Shown: positions 32,267 to 44,215 of the stretch, piece after piece
How the letters are laid out: each line of letters opens with the position of its first letter
Numbering within the stretch: position 1 is the stretch's first letter
Assembly: GCA_951799425.1 (NCBI GenBank)
Contig: OX637394.1
Coordinates: 28,494,001-28,558,000, forward strand
From: Ilex aquifolium
Lineage: Eukaryota > Streptophyta > Magnoliopsida > Aquifoliales > Aquifoliaceae
Direction of reading: 5' to 3'
DNA length: 64,000 nt
Program-made: the position numbers and the translations under genes
Notes under the pieces: generated by a model
Seen by the model: the letters and a program-made list of their open reading frames with translations, nothing else
Told to the model about the DNA's origin: nothing
Database searches by the model: none

Positions 32267-34070
32267 GATTAGCACAAAAACATGACAGAATTTGGATGCT
32301 AATATGTCGTTTTATGCTTGCCTTTGTCATGAAATTGGGGAGAAATTCATTTAAACTTCGTTTTGATGGAGTTTTGTGTAAATGCAGGAAATATGATGTA
32401 AATAGCTTGAGTTAAGCCCCCATTGAAGTGGTTGAAGTCAATGAAGATGAAGAGGTAGCTTAAAGGAAGGCTTCGAGGGTAAAGAGATCAAGAAAATGCA
32501 AATTGGTTGAAAACCTTCCGGAAGGTTTGGGTGAAAACCTTCCGGAAGGTTTTGCCTTGGATTTCTTTTTCACTGCCAAAACCTTCCAGAAGGTTTTGTC
32601 TACTGGAGTGAAACCTTCCGGAAGGTTTTGCCTACTGGAGTGAAACCTTCCAAAACGTTTTTTCTACTGGAATGAACCTTCCGGAAGGTTTTGCCTATTG
32701 ACTGCTTCATTTAACTGTTCATGCACAAACATGCCGAAAGGTTTCTGTCGACCTTCCGGAAGGTTTTGCCCAGATTGCCCAGACAGCCTGCAACTCAAGC
32801 TCTGCCATTTGAGGGTCCCACTTACACTTCTCCAACAGATCTCCTGACATCCCCTGCACGTCTAGGAGCCTCCCCTCACCTCTACTTAGACTTGGATGGC
32901 TTTTGCATTAATGAGGAGAAGAGAGATGAGGCATGGCAAGAGAGAAAGGCTAGACTTGTCCTAGCCTGTACCATCCCATCCCTTTCAGACCCCATGATTG
33001 GAATCATATCACACAGCATTGGGGAGGGCTCCAGGGACATTTTTGGCAAGCTTCACCACCATTTTTGAGCATTAGCTAATATACATTGTAATATAGAGAG
33101 AGAGAGTCTAAAGAAGAAGATGAATAGTGCTACAGAGAGAAGTTAATGTTTTTTCCATTTTCTTTCCATACATTGCCTTGTAATCCATTGTAAGACCTCT
33201 CTAAGCTTTGTTTGAAGTCTTGAATGCCATTTATTTCAAGTTGTTTTTTAAGTTTAATCTTCTATTCAAGCTTTCACCATTAATGCGTTCATGTTCTTCA
33301 ATTTCTTAGTTTTAAAATGGGTATTAAATGCATTCTTTTAGTTTATGTTTTCTTGCATTAACTTAGCTAAAATCTTCATTGCTCTACAATGTATTTCCAT
33401 TACATTAGTGTCTTTCCTTTAAGCATGAGTAGCTAAATCTTTAAGTTGGCTAATCCAAGGGAGACCTCTTCTTGGGTATGCCATTTCAACTCATCTTCTT
33501 TCCTCCCCTCGGTGTACGATGGTTCAGTTTGACTGGGTTGAGTGTGGACACGGTTGTGAGTCTTTGATATCCCATAGACTTGTCATGGGTTATGCTTGGA
33601 TCCTCACTTCCACCTCGTCCCGAGCTTCCCACGAATCAATCGTTCATCTATGCACCATTGGAGGAAGGTTTCGAGTTGACTTGGCATTCCCATTGGAGTG
33701 AACCTTTTGGATTAGCCAACACTTGTTTCCAATTTCATTTTCATCACAATACAACCCACAAACCAAACTTCAACAACAAAAGATTTTACATTTTTTTTAC
33801 CACAATCACCTTCAAGACGATTCACCTCCTTCCCTGAGGAGACGACCTTGGAGTATTCTCCAAGTAAAACACGACACACAAAAGTCTTCTTGCGCTTGGG
33901 AAGCATTTTTGTACACACGCACTCGTTTCACATTATATTTCATTCCACCTTTCTGTTGCCCTTTCTTTTGACATCATCCCAAGGGAGAGTGACACTCCCT
34001 TCACACATACACCATATACACATTTGAGGGTGATGTCCGGAGGTAAGGGAAACAACAACGGAAACAAACA
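32267..34070 (+). repeat. Element C 3' LTR (complete)
   Basis: Begins TGATTAGCAC directly after the polypurine tract and ends near ...GAAACAAACA at 34070 (end inferred from the CA rule). It contains eight TTCCGGAA-type palindromes, a TATA-like GCATTAATGAGG near 32906, a GA repeat near 33097, and the conserved U5 blocks shared with A and B. It supplies the two segments missing from the 5' LTR. Confidence 0.85.
32517..32762 (+). promoter_or_regulatory. TTCCGGAA palindrome array in LTR of C
   Basis: Perfect cores at 32517, 32540, 32617, 32679 and 32755; decayed cores at about 32584, 32648 and 32731. Most sit inside the 16-bp palindrome AACCTTCCGGAAGGTT or a slightly shorter form. Spacings between centres are about 23-44 bp. 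The array lies about 140 bp upstream of the TATA-like sequence. Confidence 0.7.
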
Positions 34071-34845
34071 AGCGGCTACAAATCTCCATCAAAGTGGTTA
34101 TATATTTATAATTGAACAAAAGCAAGGAGCAAATCCGTTTTACCGAGTTTACGAGGTGAAGGAGCTAGAACTTCCTCCGGATCGAAACAAAAAAGATTTC
34201 GGGCACGTTTGGTCAAATAGTTCAAAATGATGAATATGTAGAATCAAAACAAGTGATTGTTGAGATTCACACGGTCTTTCATAAAAATTATTGTAGAATC
34301 GAGAATGAAGTTTTCATTCTATTCAAGCCAGATCATGAATTAGTAACTGCCAAAAATTTGTATAAGAAATCTTTTTCATTATCATAGCGGATCCTCAAGC
34401 TCGCATCGGAGAAGTCAGTAGTCGTCTAATTCGTGTTGTCATGTCTCTCTTTCCTCACTTTTGAGCTAAAGAAAGTTCGTACAAAGGTCCATGATCCATG
34501 GTCTTTTGTCCTCTTAGCTTTAGTCAACTAAGCTTACTAATAGGGAGGGTTCTAATCTCTGGAAACTATTTTCTACCCGTATCTCTTCTAGACCCTTCAC
34601 CTTCCGCAGTTTCTGAATCTATTGATGTTGATGAACGGGTCTATTGTATCCTCATGTCGCCTTTTATTCACTGATCTAAAAATTAACACTTGCCTTGGGC
34701 TTTTCCTTTTCTTCTAGCTTTTTTGCAGGTGTGACTGTTCGATAGAACCTATGATTTGTGATGGTTTCTACTAGAAGGCCTAATATTCAAATATGATGGT
34801 GATTGCTTTCTTTTAGCTAACTGGCTTGTCTCATTTTTGATTGAG
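34071..34845. other. Intergenic, nothing recognised
   Basis: Flank of element C. Short open frames only; no motif or repeat that I can name. Confidence 0.5.
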
Positions 34846-35139
34846 TTAAAGGATTCTAAACCTGTAATTGGTATTAGTAGGGAGAACGAAACATAATAGG
34901 ACAATACTTTTGGCGGGATTTAAATAATCCCTCAAGGTTCTACCCTGCTTAATTACCTCTTCAACACGATCATGCTCACGATCACCCATCTCACTACCAG
35001 TACAACTCAAGTCAAAGGTGGGGAATGTAACTGACTCTTGATCAGAATGACTAGAAGGAATCGATGGACCAACTAACTCGATTGACTCTTTAAATGGAGA
35101 ATCGACTTTGTTTGGATCAGAGAATTCACCACTAGACAT
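34846..35139 (-). pseudogene. gag: Gag N-terminal relic of another Athila-type element
   Basis: A 97-codon frame on the - strand. It holds the conserved start of the capsid region, T-L-R-D-Y-L-N-P followed by an S-x-x-x-x-C-F-x-x-P pattern, as in the gag of F (T-L-R-D-Y-L-N-P-T-R-N) and D. It ends abruptly, with no zinc knuckle or protease after it. The acidic Ser-rich N-terminus is like that of F. It is a fragment of a D/F-type element in reverse orientation. Confidence 0.7.
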
Positions 35140-35778
35140 GCAATGCTTAAATTAAAAGAATTAAATATGAAAAATAACCTAAAATAAAAATTGTGATGAC
35201 ATGCGAAATCTAAAAGACAATTACAAGATGAAACAAAGTTACCCAGAAAAAGATTGTTTCCAAGTAGTCCATTGTTGAAGGTGAATTCTTCCTTCTTCTT
35301 CGTCGCAAATTATCTTATTAGATCCCAAAAATGTCACCCAAAAATTACTTGAACTTTAAATGCATACACCCAAGTGCAAGTGGTCCAGAAGTAATAAATC
35401 TTAGTAAATTTCAAGGTTGCACCATAGGGATCAAAAGAAATAAAGGAATTGCATAAAGGAAGAACAAGTAAAAATTGAATTAACAGTTGGAATTGATTTG
35501 AAGAGTAATTACATAATAATTAAAGGTAAATATTAATTAAGAAAGATGACCTTTTAGCATCGAGATCTAGATCTACTCCTGTTTATCGAATAATATTAAT
35601 CTGAAAATAAAGATCTGAAGACCTAGCTTTACAAAACTCGCAGGGAATTATAAGCATTGACTATATCAAGAACTCAATCCTTTTAAAAGGCAATCAAATA
35701 ATTATACATAGTACAATAATTACAAGAGAAGTCTTATGTGCTTGATCATTTTCGCTAATCTCCAAATACGAATGCGGA
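35140..35778 (-). repeat. LTR and leader relic belonging with the gag fragment at 34846
   Basis: Lies directly upstream (on the - strand) of the gag relic. The stretch CACCCAAGTGCAAGTGGTCC near 35367 resembles CACCCAAGTATAAGTGGTCG at the 3' end of the D LTR (15288). The sequence AAAAATGTCACCC near 35326 is where a primer-binding site would be expected, but it is not recognisable as one. Confidence 0.45.
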
Positions 35779-35950
35779 TTGTGTATATATGGCTTATACA
35801 AGTTGGTGAGTATCACTCTCCCTCGGGTTCAAATGCAAGAAATGAAGAAAATCGTGTGTGTGAACAAAAATGTGTGTGGGTGTGCAAAAGTGCTCCCTAA
35901 GCATAGAGAGACTTGCAATGTCATGTTTTACTTTGAATGGGTAAGGGAGA
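35779..35950 (-). repeat. Relic of an A-type Athila LTR end
   Basis: The reverse complement resembles 895-1055 of element A: CATTCAAAGTAAAACA, GGGAGCACTTTT, a CACACACA run and GCCATATA occur in the same order. About 170 bp remain. Confidence 0.65.
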
Positions 35951-36099
35951 CTCTGCTCAAACTCTGTGTTGGTTACGATCCCGGTGAAGGGGACTTGGTG
36001 ACGTGGTGTCGGGTCATACGACATATACAGGTACTTCTGCGAGTTGATGGGTGATCAACGGGTTGAGAAAGAATCCCCAGATTTAGGGGCGTCACAATA
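35951..36099 (+). repeat. Chromovirus LTR end fragment
   Basis: Contains GAGTTGATGGGTGATCAACG and ends GGGGCGTCACA at 36099, a Tekay-type LTR terminus. The same block in reverse complement is in the LTR at 48527 (GATCACCCATCAACCCGC at 48584). Confidence 0.5.
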
Positions 36100-37649
36100 T
36101 AATTGGTGTAACCATATCGTGATACTAAATGGTGTAATTCTTTGATTTATGTAAATAACTGAATGACAAATTGGTTCGATGTTGTAGTTTCGTGTAATTT
36201 TTTAGTGTAATTGTTTGGTTTATTAAAACACGAGTAATTGTTTGGTGTATTATAGGGTAATTGTAACTGATTGATGTAATTGTGTTGTTGTAACGTTGAT
36301 ATGAGGAGAGAGAGAATAAGAAAATAAGGGGAGAGGGAGTGAGAAAGAGAGCGCAAAAAAATAGGGGAGAGAGATGAAAAAATTAAATCAAATCTTTACA
36401 TATTTAAAAAAAATAAATTATCAATGTTAGAGAGAGAGAGAGATTGATAGAGAGAAAACATGGAAGATAGAGTGAGAGAGTACTGGAGAGAGAGAGAGAG
36501 TAACGGAGTAATAAATGACCTTTTAGTATTTTTTTTTTTTAAAATGCACTTAGGGCCAAATAAGTTTTTTTAATATAGTTTAGCTCAAATAAGTCTAATT
36601 TTTTGTACTGGTTTCCAAATTACTCTATTTTAGAAAATCGTATTAGGATTCATGTGTGTTATATATGGATTTTTTATCTTAAAATGTGAACTAGAAAATA
36701 TGGAATTATGTCTAAAAATGTTAACTTTTGGCTAAAAGGCGAGGCATAGGCCAAAAAATATGGCTTGGAGTCAAGCCGACCTGATTAGAGCCCAATCTCC
36801 AACTACAATTTTAATGGTTGGTCATGACTTAACCAAAATAAAACCTTTCCAATGGACAGCCCAAACACTGCATCTTTTGTACTCTTACTTCCCCTTACAT
36901 TCTTCATTTCGAGGGCCATTTTTAATCTAGCAGATCACATGTATCACTCACAGTTTATCTAGCTAGACAATTCTTAGTGTGAATTGAACAAATGAACTAG
37001 GATTCATGAGGTATGATCCTCAACTAACTTATCTAAACTAAAATCTATTTTGTAAAAAACCAGATTAGCCTTTGCCATTGGGCATAAAGAGGTGATAATT
37101 GAGATTATGTGTTATATTCCGTAATTTCTACTTTGATATTTTTTTCTAGTGGTTAATTTATAAGAAATTTTGAGTAATTGAAGTGGAGCAAGCACTTGAG
37201 GGCAGAAAATTGGAGCTATGCGGACGTACAATGGGTGTCCTAACACATCCCAATCATTAGAATCATGCAAAATGTGGAAATAGGGGGGAGAAATTCTAGA
37301 CAGGACTGTCCAAATGCAAGTTGGACGTCTGGATGCAATCATTGAAGAAGTATTTTGACGGCGTTAGTCAAATAGGCACGATTTTTTTAGGCAAGAAGAT
37401 TGTCTGGACACAGATCTTTCGTCCGAACGCAACTGCCTAAGTTTTTCCAAACAATTACCATTGGTCAGACGTAGGTTTCCCATTTGGACACACCTATGCA
37501 TTCAGGTCTAGAGAGTTTGAACTGTTTAAACACGTTTTTATCATCTCGATGTACTTTTTTGATCCTAATGCACAGATTTCAACCTAAAGACTCATTTTTG
37601 GCAAGAACTTCCTATAAAATCTTCCCTAGACACCCTAGTATATACATAG
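36100..37649. other. Unassigned AT-rich region with microsatellites
   Basis: Degenerate short repeats of the form GTAATTGTTTGGT occur at about 36120-36285, and a GA-rich tract at about 36295-36510. At 37290-37500 several decayed GTCTGGAC/GTCCGAAC sequences recall the palindromes of other LTRs and may mark an old LTR. No gene seen. Confidence 0.5.
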
Positions 37650-39304
37650 TGATGAGCACATAATATTACATATTTAACGGCCTCATTACATGCATTGTAA
37701 CTCAACTTTGCATTTAATTACTTAGAGTTAGTCGAATTTATGAATAATGTAAAAATTTTGATGTTGTAGGTAATCATGGGATAAATGATGGCTTTCAGAA
37801 CCCTGCAACTAAGTGTGAATGAGTGGTGAAGAGATGGAAACATTACATGAGGATTAGGAGGCTTTAAAGTGAAAGAAATAAAGAAGGTAGTGGTAGTTGG
37901 TATCTTAGGTACCGGTATCTAAGCCTACTGGAATTTTGGTACCGGCACCCGCACCAATTGGTAGTAGTACCCTGGTATTTTTCATTTTTGACCATGATCC
38001 ACTTCAAATTTGAAAAATTCCAAAAAATGAAAGTTGTATATCTGGATGTCCTTTATCTTGTGTCAAAATTTCAGCTCCATTGGACTGTGGGATCAAAAGT
38101 TATGACAAATTTATGAAAAATGGTCCTGAGCTACCATCCCCCTTACGACCTACCGGTAGAACCTTAAAACCTACCAGTAGAAGACCCTACTGGAAGTTAT
38201 CTACCAGTAGAAGTCCCATGACCTACCAGTAGAACTTGCCCAGAAAGCCCAGACACTTCCCCACACGACTCCACCAACTCCAAGGGCCCACCTCTTGTCC
38301 TCTAAGCCATACCCTGACATGTTTGACACCCCATGATCCTCTCCTAAGTCCTAAAGTCAGATTTGAAGTAAGAGAGAGGGGAGAAGGAAGAGAGAGAAGA
38401 GGGGTGGTTGGAGAAGCATGGGAAGACCATGCTTGGACTAAACTTGGTTGTTAAAGTGGACAACCTCTCTACAATAATTCCAATTCAATTCACACATGCT
38501 AAGCGAGAGAGGATGGACGAAAATTATAAGTCTTACACAACTATTCAGATTTTACATGCTTTTAGAGAGAGAAGCTCCAAGGTTGAAGATAAAGTTTTAG
38601 AGAGAGAAAGTTGGGTTTTTACATTTACTTCACCATTTTCATTGTAGTAAGTTTTATTTTACTTGTAATCTTTCCCTTTTTTACTCTAAACTCTTTTATT
38701 TAAGTTGTAATCAAGCTTAGTTAAGTGTTCTAGAATTTTCATTTCTACATTTGGGTATTTTGTCGTCAATCTTTGTATTTTGGGTATGAATGAATTTGCA
38801 CTTGTAGTTTAAACTTTTTCTTGCATCAATACAAGTTTCATGTTCCATTTCACTACCGTCTTTCTTTACATTGTGTTTGTTCTTGCCTTTACTATGAGTA
38901 ACTAAACTTTTAGTTGGCTAATCCAAGGGGAATTTTCCCTTGGGTATGTGAAATTGACTCTTTTTAGTTCTTCCTTGTAGTGTAAAGTGTTTGGTTTGGC
39001 TAGGTTGAGTGCGGAAGTGGTTGCGGGATCTTGATACACTGTAGACTTGTCACAGGGTATGCTTTTGTCCAACACAATCATATTAGTCCCTCACTTCCTA
39101 CGAATCAATCAAACACCGAGACACCAGTGGTTGAATGAATTGAGTCGATTTGACATTTCCATTGGAATGACCCCTATGGATTAGCCAACCTTGCTTTCTT
39201 GCATTTCTATCAAAACACAATTCACAAGATTTTTCAATTTTCGTTTCTTTACAAAACACCCTTCAAAGCAAGACCTTTCTTTCCATAAGGAGACGACCTT
39301 GGAA
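37650..39304 (+). repeat. Isolated Athila-type LTR, A-like, 3' end unclear
   Basis: Begins TGATGAGCACATAA. From about 38500 it follows the LTR of element A (TTAGAGAGAGAAAGTT, then GACTTGTCACAGGGTATGC, then GAGACGACCTTGGAATA). Similarity to A stops at 39304, and no primer-binding site or gag follows. It is a solo or truncated LTR. I could not find a convincing target duplication. Confidence 0.7.
38151..38233 (+). promoter_or_regulatory. Decayed TACCGGTA array
   Basis: One perfect TACCGGTA (38151) and several TACCAGTA-type copies near 38172, 38202 and 38223, plus TACTGGAA near 38188. Most changes are G to A or C to T in the central CG. Confidence 0.5.
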
Positions 39305-39623
39305 TAGGTACCTTCTCACAATTTTTCATTTTTCTTTTCACACTTTGTCCCTTCTGATAGATTTTAGTGGTATTGCATAGGTTGTCAATCAAATATTGTG
39401 TCATGTCATTTCAAGGTCTAATTAAAATACCCAAAATTTATTTTTTGTTTAACAAAAATGTGATATTTGTAATTTAGGGTTTTTTGTAGGCCGGAACCCT
39501 ATATAGGACTTGTTTGCATAAAAGTCATTCGGTTAAAATGTTTTGTTAAGAAGTCCTCTTTTTTTTTTTTTTTGTTCCAAAAACACCCACAAAGATAACT
39601 GAACAAACGCGTTGTCTGTCTTG
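39305..39623. other. Intergenic, nothing recognised
   Basis: AT-rich sequence between the A-like LTR and the chromovirus solo LTR; a short T-run near 39559-39573. Confidence 0.5.
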
Positions 39624-40120
39624 GAAACTGTAACACCTCGCATTTTATTTTATATAGGTATATAGATATATAGTAAATAATTGTTGTAAAAAAGGTGGAT
39701 ATGTGTAGTGACGGTAGGAATAAAAGCAAAAACTTGAGATACAAATTGATTGGGAAGTTAAGTTTCGAAGGTGTGTAAACTTGAGAAGAGGGATTATGGA
39801 AGTTTCTAAATATTTTTAGGTCAAAATAAGTTCTCCATTGAATCCGGAAGGTCGAAAAACATTGGTAGAGGTAATATGGGGTGTATTGGAAGCTAGGAAG
39901 TATTCCGGAGTGAAAACACACTTAGAGAAAATTTGGGTAAAAAGGAGTTGGGACACCTTCTAGTATTTAAGTCATAACTTTTGATCCTGATTTTAAATTG
40001 ATCTTAAATTTTGACAGTAGATAGTAGACATCTAGGGCTACAAAAGTGTATCTCATGAAAATTTTCCAATTCGACCTCTAAATGGGTCAAAACTGCCCTG
40101 GAAGTCGGAGCAGCCGAAGT

Positions 40121-40199
40121 GTACCGGTACACAGTACCGGTACGCCCGAACCAGTAGCTAAACCGTACCGGTACAGCGTACCGGTACGCCCGATAAAAG
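40121..40199 (+). promoter_or_regulatory. Promoter of the chromovirus solo LTR: four GTACCGGTAC palindromes and TATA
   Basis: Perfect 10-bp palindromes at 40121-40130, 40134-40143, 40165-40174 and 40178-40187: two pairs, each with 13-bp spacing. They are followed at once by a TATA-like GATAAAAG (40192-40199). Confidence 0.7.
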
Positions 40200-41182
40200 T
40201 CGGGATTTTGGTGTTTTAAAACACCCTTTTAAGCCTCATTTGACCCATTCTTCCATCCCACTCTCACCCCAAACATCTTAGAGCCCTAAGAGAAGAGAAA
40301 AGGAGAGAAAAACACAAAGATCTTGAGAGAATTAACCCTTATAGAGATCAAAACCGAAATTTCTCAAGAACACCATTCTTCTACTCTCTTCTTCTACACT
40401 TTCACTACACCCTTACCACACACCTCTTGGAATCCTAGAGAGAGTCTTAAAAAAGAATAAAGAATGAGAAAACACAAGATCAAAAGGGAGAAACAAAGGA
40501 TTTAAGAGTGATTCAAGATCAAACCCTAGATTTCAAGAACACCAAGGTAGGGGTTTTCTTCCATTCTTTTACATTGAGGCTAGGTTTATTTATATGTATC
40601 TCTTCACTCTAAATGTTATATGTATGCTATTAAATCCTTAATTCTTGCTATTCTTGCAATTGATTCCATGTGGAAAATATTGTGATTGTTGGGTAACCCT
40701 TGAATCTCCTTGCTTGCTACCAAACCCTAGTCTTCAAGGGAAATGTGTTTGTCGCTTGACTTCTCCTTTGTTATTGATTTCAACACATGATTGTCCCTTT
40801 GTTGTGAATTTTAAGCTTGATATTCAATACTTGATATTCTTTATTCTTGGTTCCAAGACTTGAATGTTCTTTTGGTTTGATTTCTAAGCTTCATAATCAT
40901 TTGTTCTTGATTTCACACCTTGATAGTCGTTTGTTATTTATTTTCATACACGATTGTTCCGTTAAATCCTAATTTCTCCGTTATCCATGACTTTCAAGCT
41001 TGGTGCGCCTTTATTCTTTATACTCCAAGCTTAATATTCATTTGTAATGATTCCAAGGTTTGATTACTCATATGTTCTTGATTTCAAAACTTTAGTGTTT
41101 CATATTGAACAACAAAATGGTATTTATGGTGATCTCATGTATTTTTCTTAGTTGGTTGTGGAATTGTTACATGTTATATTTT

Positions 41183-42481
41183 GGGGGTGGAGCTTACCCT
41201 AAAATATGTCACCTACCGAAAGAATGGGGGTGGAGGTTACCCTAAAGTATGCCACCTACCGAAAGAAGTGTGAGAGGTTCCTTGTAAGGATGCTCACCCC
41301 TTCCCAAGAGGTTCCTTGTAAGGATGCTTGGGAAGCAAGGATGATCTAACGGGGGGTGGAGGTTACCCTAAAGTATGCCACCTACCGAAAGAATGGGGGT
41401 GGAGGTTACCCTAAAGTATGCCACCTACCAAAAGAAGTGTGAGAGGTTCCTTGTAAGGATGCTCACCCCTTCCCAAGAGGTTCCTTGTAAGGATGCTTGG
41501 GAAGCAAAGATGATCTAACGGGGGGTGGAGGTTACCCTAAAGTATGCCACCTACCGAAAGAATGGAGGTGGAGGTTACCTTAAAGTATGCCACCTACCGA
41601 AAGAAAGGGGGGTGGAGGTTACCCTAAAGTATGCCACCTACCAAAAGAATGGGGGTGGAGGTTACCCTAAAGTATGCCACCTACCGAAAGAATGGGGGTG
41701 GAGGTTACCCTAAAGTATGCCACCTACCGAAAGAAGTGTGAGAGGTTCCTTGTAAGGATGCTCACCCCTTCCCAAGAGGTTCCTTGTAAGGATGCTTGGG
41801 AAGCAAGGATGATCTAACGGGGGGTGGAGGTTACCCTAAAGTATGCCACCTACTGAAAGAAGTGTGAGAGGTTCCTTGTAAGGATGCTCACCCCTTCCCA
41901 AGAGGTTCCTTGTAAGGATGCTTGGGAAGCAAAGATGATCTAACGGGGGGTGGAGGTTACCCTAAAGTATGCCACCTACCGAAAGAATGAGGGTGGAGGT
42001 TACCCTAAAGTATGCCACCTACCGAAAGAATGGGGGTGGAGGTTACCCTAAAGTATGCCACCTACCGAAAGAAGTGTGAGAGGTTCCTTGTAAGGATGCT
42101 CACCCCTTCCCAAGAGGTTCCTTGTAAGGATGCTTGGGAAGCAAGGATGATCTAATGGGGGGTGGAGGTTACCCTAAAGTATGCCACCTACCGAAAGAAT
42201 GGGGGTGGAGGTTACCCTAAAGTATGCCACCTACCGAAAGAAGTGTGAGAGGTTCCTTGTAAGGATGATTGGGAAGCAAAGATGATCTAACGGGGGGTGG
42301 AGGTTACCCTAAAGTATGCCACCTATCGAAAAAATGGGGGTGGAGGTTACCCTAAAGTATGCCACCTACCGAAAGAATGGGGGTGGAGGTTACCCTAAAG
42401 TATGCCACCTACCGAAAGAAACAAAGATGATCTAAAGGGAGGTGGAGGTTACCCTAAAGTATGCCACCTACCGAAAGAATT
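41183..42481 (+). repeat. Composite minisatellite: about 19 units of 43 bp with a recurring 83-bp spacer
   Basis: The basic unit begins GGGGGTGGAGGTTACCCTAA and ends with ACCTACCGAAAGAAT. Groups of 1 to 5 units are separated by a spacer of about 83 bp, itself holding two copies of AGGTTCCTTGTAAGGATGCT. I count five full spacers (about 41264, 41438, 41735, 41857, 42073), one shortened (42241) and one reduced to about 20 bp (42418). This is a higher-order repeat inside the transcribed part of the LTR. Confidence 0.92.
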
Positions 42482-43064
42482 GTTGGAAATTGTGTATGGT
42501 GGACTAGATTATATTTGGAAATGGTTTGCGAACTGTATAGTGGTTTCACTTATTTATTCAATTATTGTTGTTCCTTAAACTTGAGATCCATCAAATGTCT
42601 TGGTTTTACTTCAAAAGTTATATATGATATTTGTGAAATGAGACCGACTTGTTTTACATGTTTTCTAAACCTTATTTGAGTTTGGGAGGATTTTCCTACA
42701 GAGCTTAGTGCTCACCCCCTACAAACCAACCCATTTTTCAGGTGATGCTGTAAAAGATGATCGGTTAGAAGACTGGTAGGGGGATCCGGAGGGGGATATC
42801 TCGACGGTCCTTCTTTGTATTAGATTGAAGGGTTATTTTGGAATCATGTAAAATATAATCTTTTGTTATTCCGCTGCTAAGTTACGTTTAATTCTTTTGG
42901 GATGTAATTGCCATGATTTGACTTATTCTATTGGGATAATGCGATGAACATGATATATGATGAATGAAATTTCTTTATTTATGGAATTTATTAGTCGCTC
43001 TCATGTTATGAATGTTCTTGGATAGTAATGCCGTCCAGGTTGTGTTTCGGGGCGTTACAGAAAC

Positions 43065-44035
43065 CGCCGGATTCCATTCACCATCTCCACAAAATTCAGC
43101 CACTAATCAAGGCCCAAAACTCGATTTTTCAAAATTTGAACAAAACTTTCTCAAATTTCTTTAGTTTTCAACCATACACAAACCATAGTCCTCCAAAAAT
43201 GAATTAAGATTTTTCTATTTTAATGGGACAATAAATTTGAATTTAACACATCTTTTTCTATCCCTTTCCTAAAATATCTCTCACATAGTTATAATATTTC
43301 TTTCCTAAAATCTCTGCCACATAGCTATAATTTATCTTCCTTAGGTTTTTATATAACTGACCCTATCTAGAATTATCTTCCCCTTTATTAAGTGTAAATT
43401 CTTGCCTAAAATATATCCATTAATTAGCTTAAATTAGTGTCACTTTGCATTGTTATATTGTGATGTAACACTGTCATTCATTAAAAATAATATATATAGA
43501 TTTTACATTATATGATGCATACTATTTAGATTGTGTATGAATCTGTGAATGTAATTTCACAACTTTTTGTTAGTGATTAAAATGTTGATGAAGGTATTAC
43601 ACTGTCATGTGTCACTGTAATGTCACATTACAAATGATGATAACTCTAGCTTTAAAACAGACGTTGGTTTTGTTTAGATCTTTTATCATTTATGGATGAT
43701 TTAGACGTTAAAAATTCAAAAAAATAAAAAAGATCTTCCAGACTAGAAAACTGTCTATCAATAAAACCAAATCCAGTATAAAAAGCAACTGACAAAATAC
43801 AAACATCAGAAAAATAGAGAAAGGGTATTATAGTAAATAGAAGAATAAAAAAACTATCATTTTGTATCTCTCTACAATATATTTCAACCTAGTGGTACTT
43901 ATCTATAACACATTTTTTTCAATATATTTTCTCACAAAAAATTCCTCCACAAGGTACCTACTCATAATTTTGTGTTTATTTTATTTTATTTTTTAGTCTT
44001 ATAATCATGATTACTCATGCATCTAATGAAAGTCC
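43065..44035. other. Intergenic AT-rich, nothing recognised
   Basis: Sequence after the solo LTR. No ORF or repeat that I can support. Confidence 0.5.
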
Positions 44036-44215
44036 ATGGTTACTAGGGGTGTCCATGGGCTGGGCCAAGCTAGACTTGCGAATTTTTTTTTTTCTGGCTA
44101 GGCTTAGGTAAGGTAGGCCCAAGTCCTTACCTGTGTAAGTTATCAAGCGAGCCGGGCTAGGCTTCGAGTAAGGGTATACTACCCGCAGCCCAAGCCGCCA
44201 CTCACTAGGTGGGCC

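Larger units (their letters stand above)
12519..34070 (+). mobile_element. Element C: Athila-type retrotransposon with ORF2, hosting nested element D
   Basis: The order is truncated 5' LTR, primer-binding site, gag, (nested D, 15244-23827), rest of gag and pol, about 2.4 kb of non-coding sequence with an internal polypurine tract, ORF2, hairpin, polypurine tract and complete 3' LTR. Without D and its duplicated 5 bp the element is about 13 kb, in the size range of Athila-type elements. Confidence 0.88.
39629..43059 (+). repeat. Solo LTR of a chromovirus-type element, 3.4 kb, perfect target duplication
   Basis: Begins TGTAACACCTCGC and ends GGGGCGTTACA, the termini typical of Tekay-type chromoviruses. 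It is flanked by identical GAAAC at 39624-39628 and 43060-43064. There is no internal coding region. It holds a palindrome array, a TATA-like sequence, and a 1.3-kb minisatellite that explains much of its length. It is most simply the product of LTR-LTR recombination. Confidence 0.88.

Noticed and set aside
37650..39380. CATAG as target duplication of the A-like LTR
   Set aside because: CATAG occurs before 37650 and at 39376-39380, but the right copy would overlap the terminal CA of the LTR; the match is not consistent.
41525..41713. 62-aa ORF of repeated V-T-L-K-Y-A-T-Y units
   Set aside because: It is only a translation of the minisatellite; the unit of 43 bp is not a multiple of three, so the frame is not kept.
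39629..43059. A complete element with two LTRs at the palindrome/minisatellite locus
   Set aside because: There is only one pair of TGTAAC/GTTACA termini, flanked by a perfect duplication, and no coding interior; it is a solo LTR.
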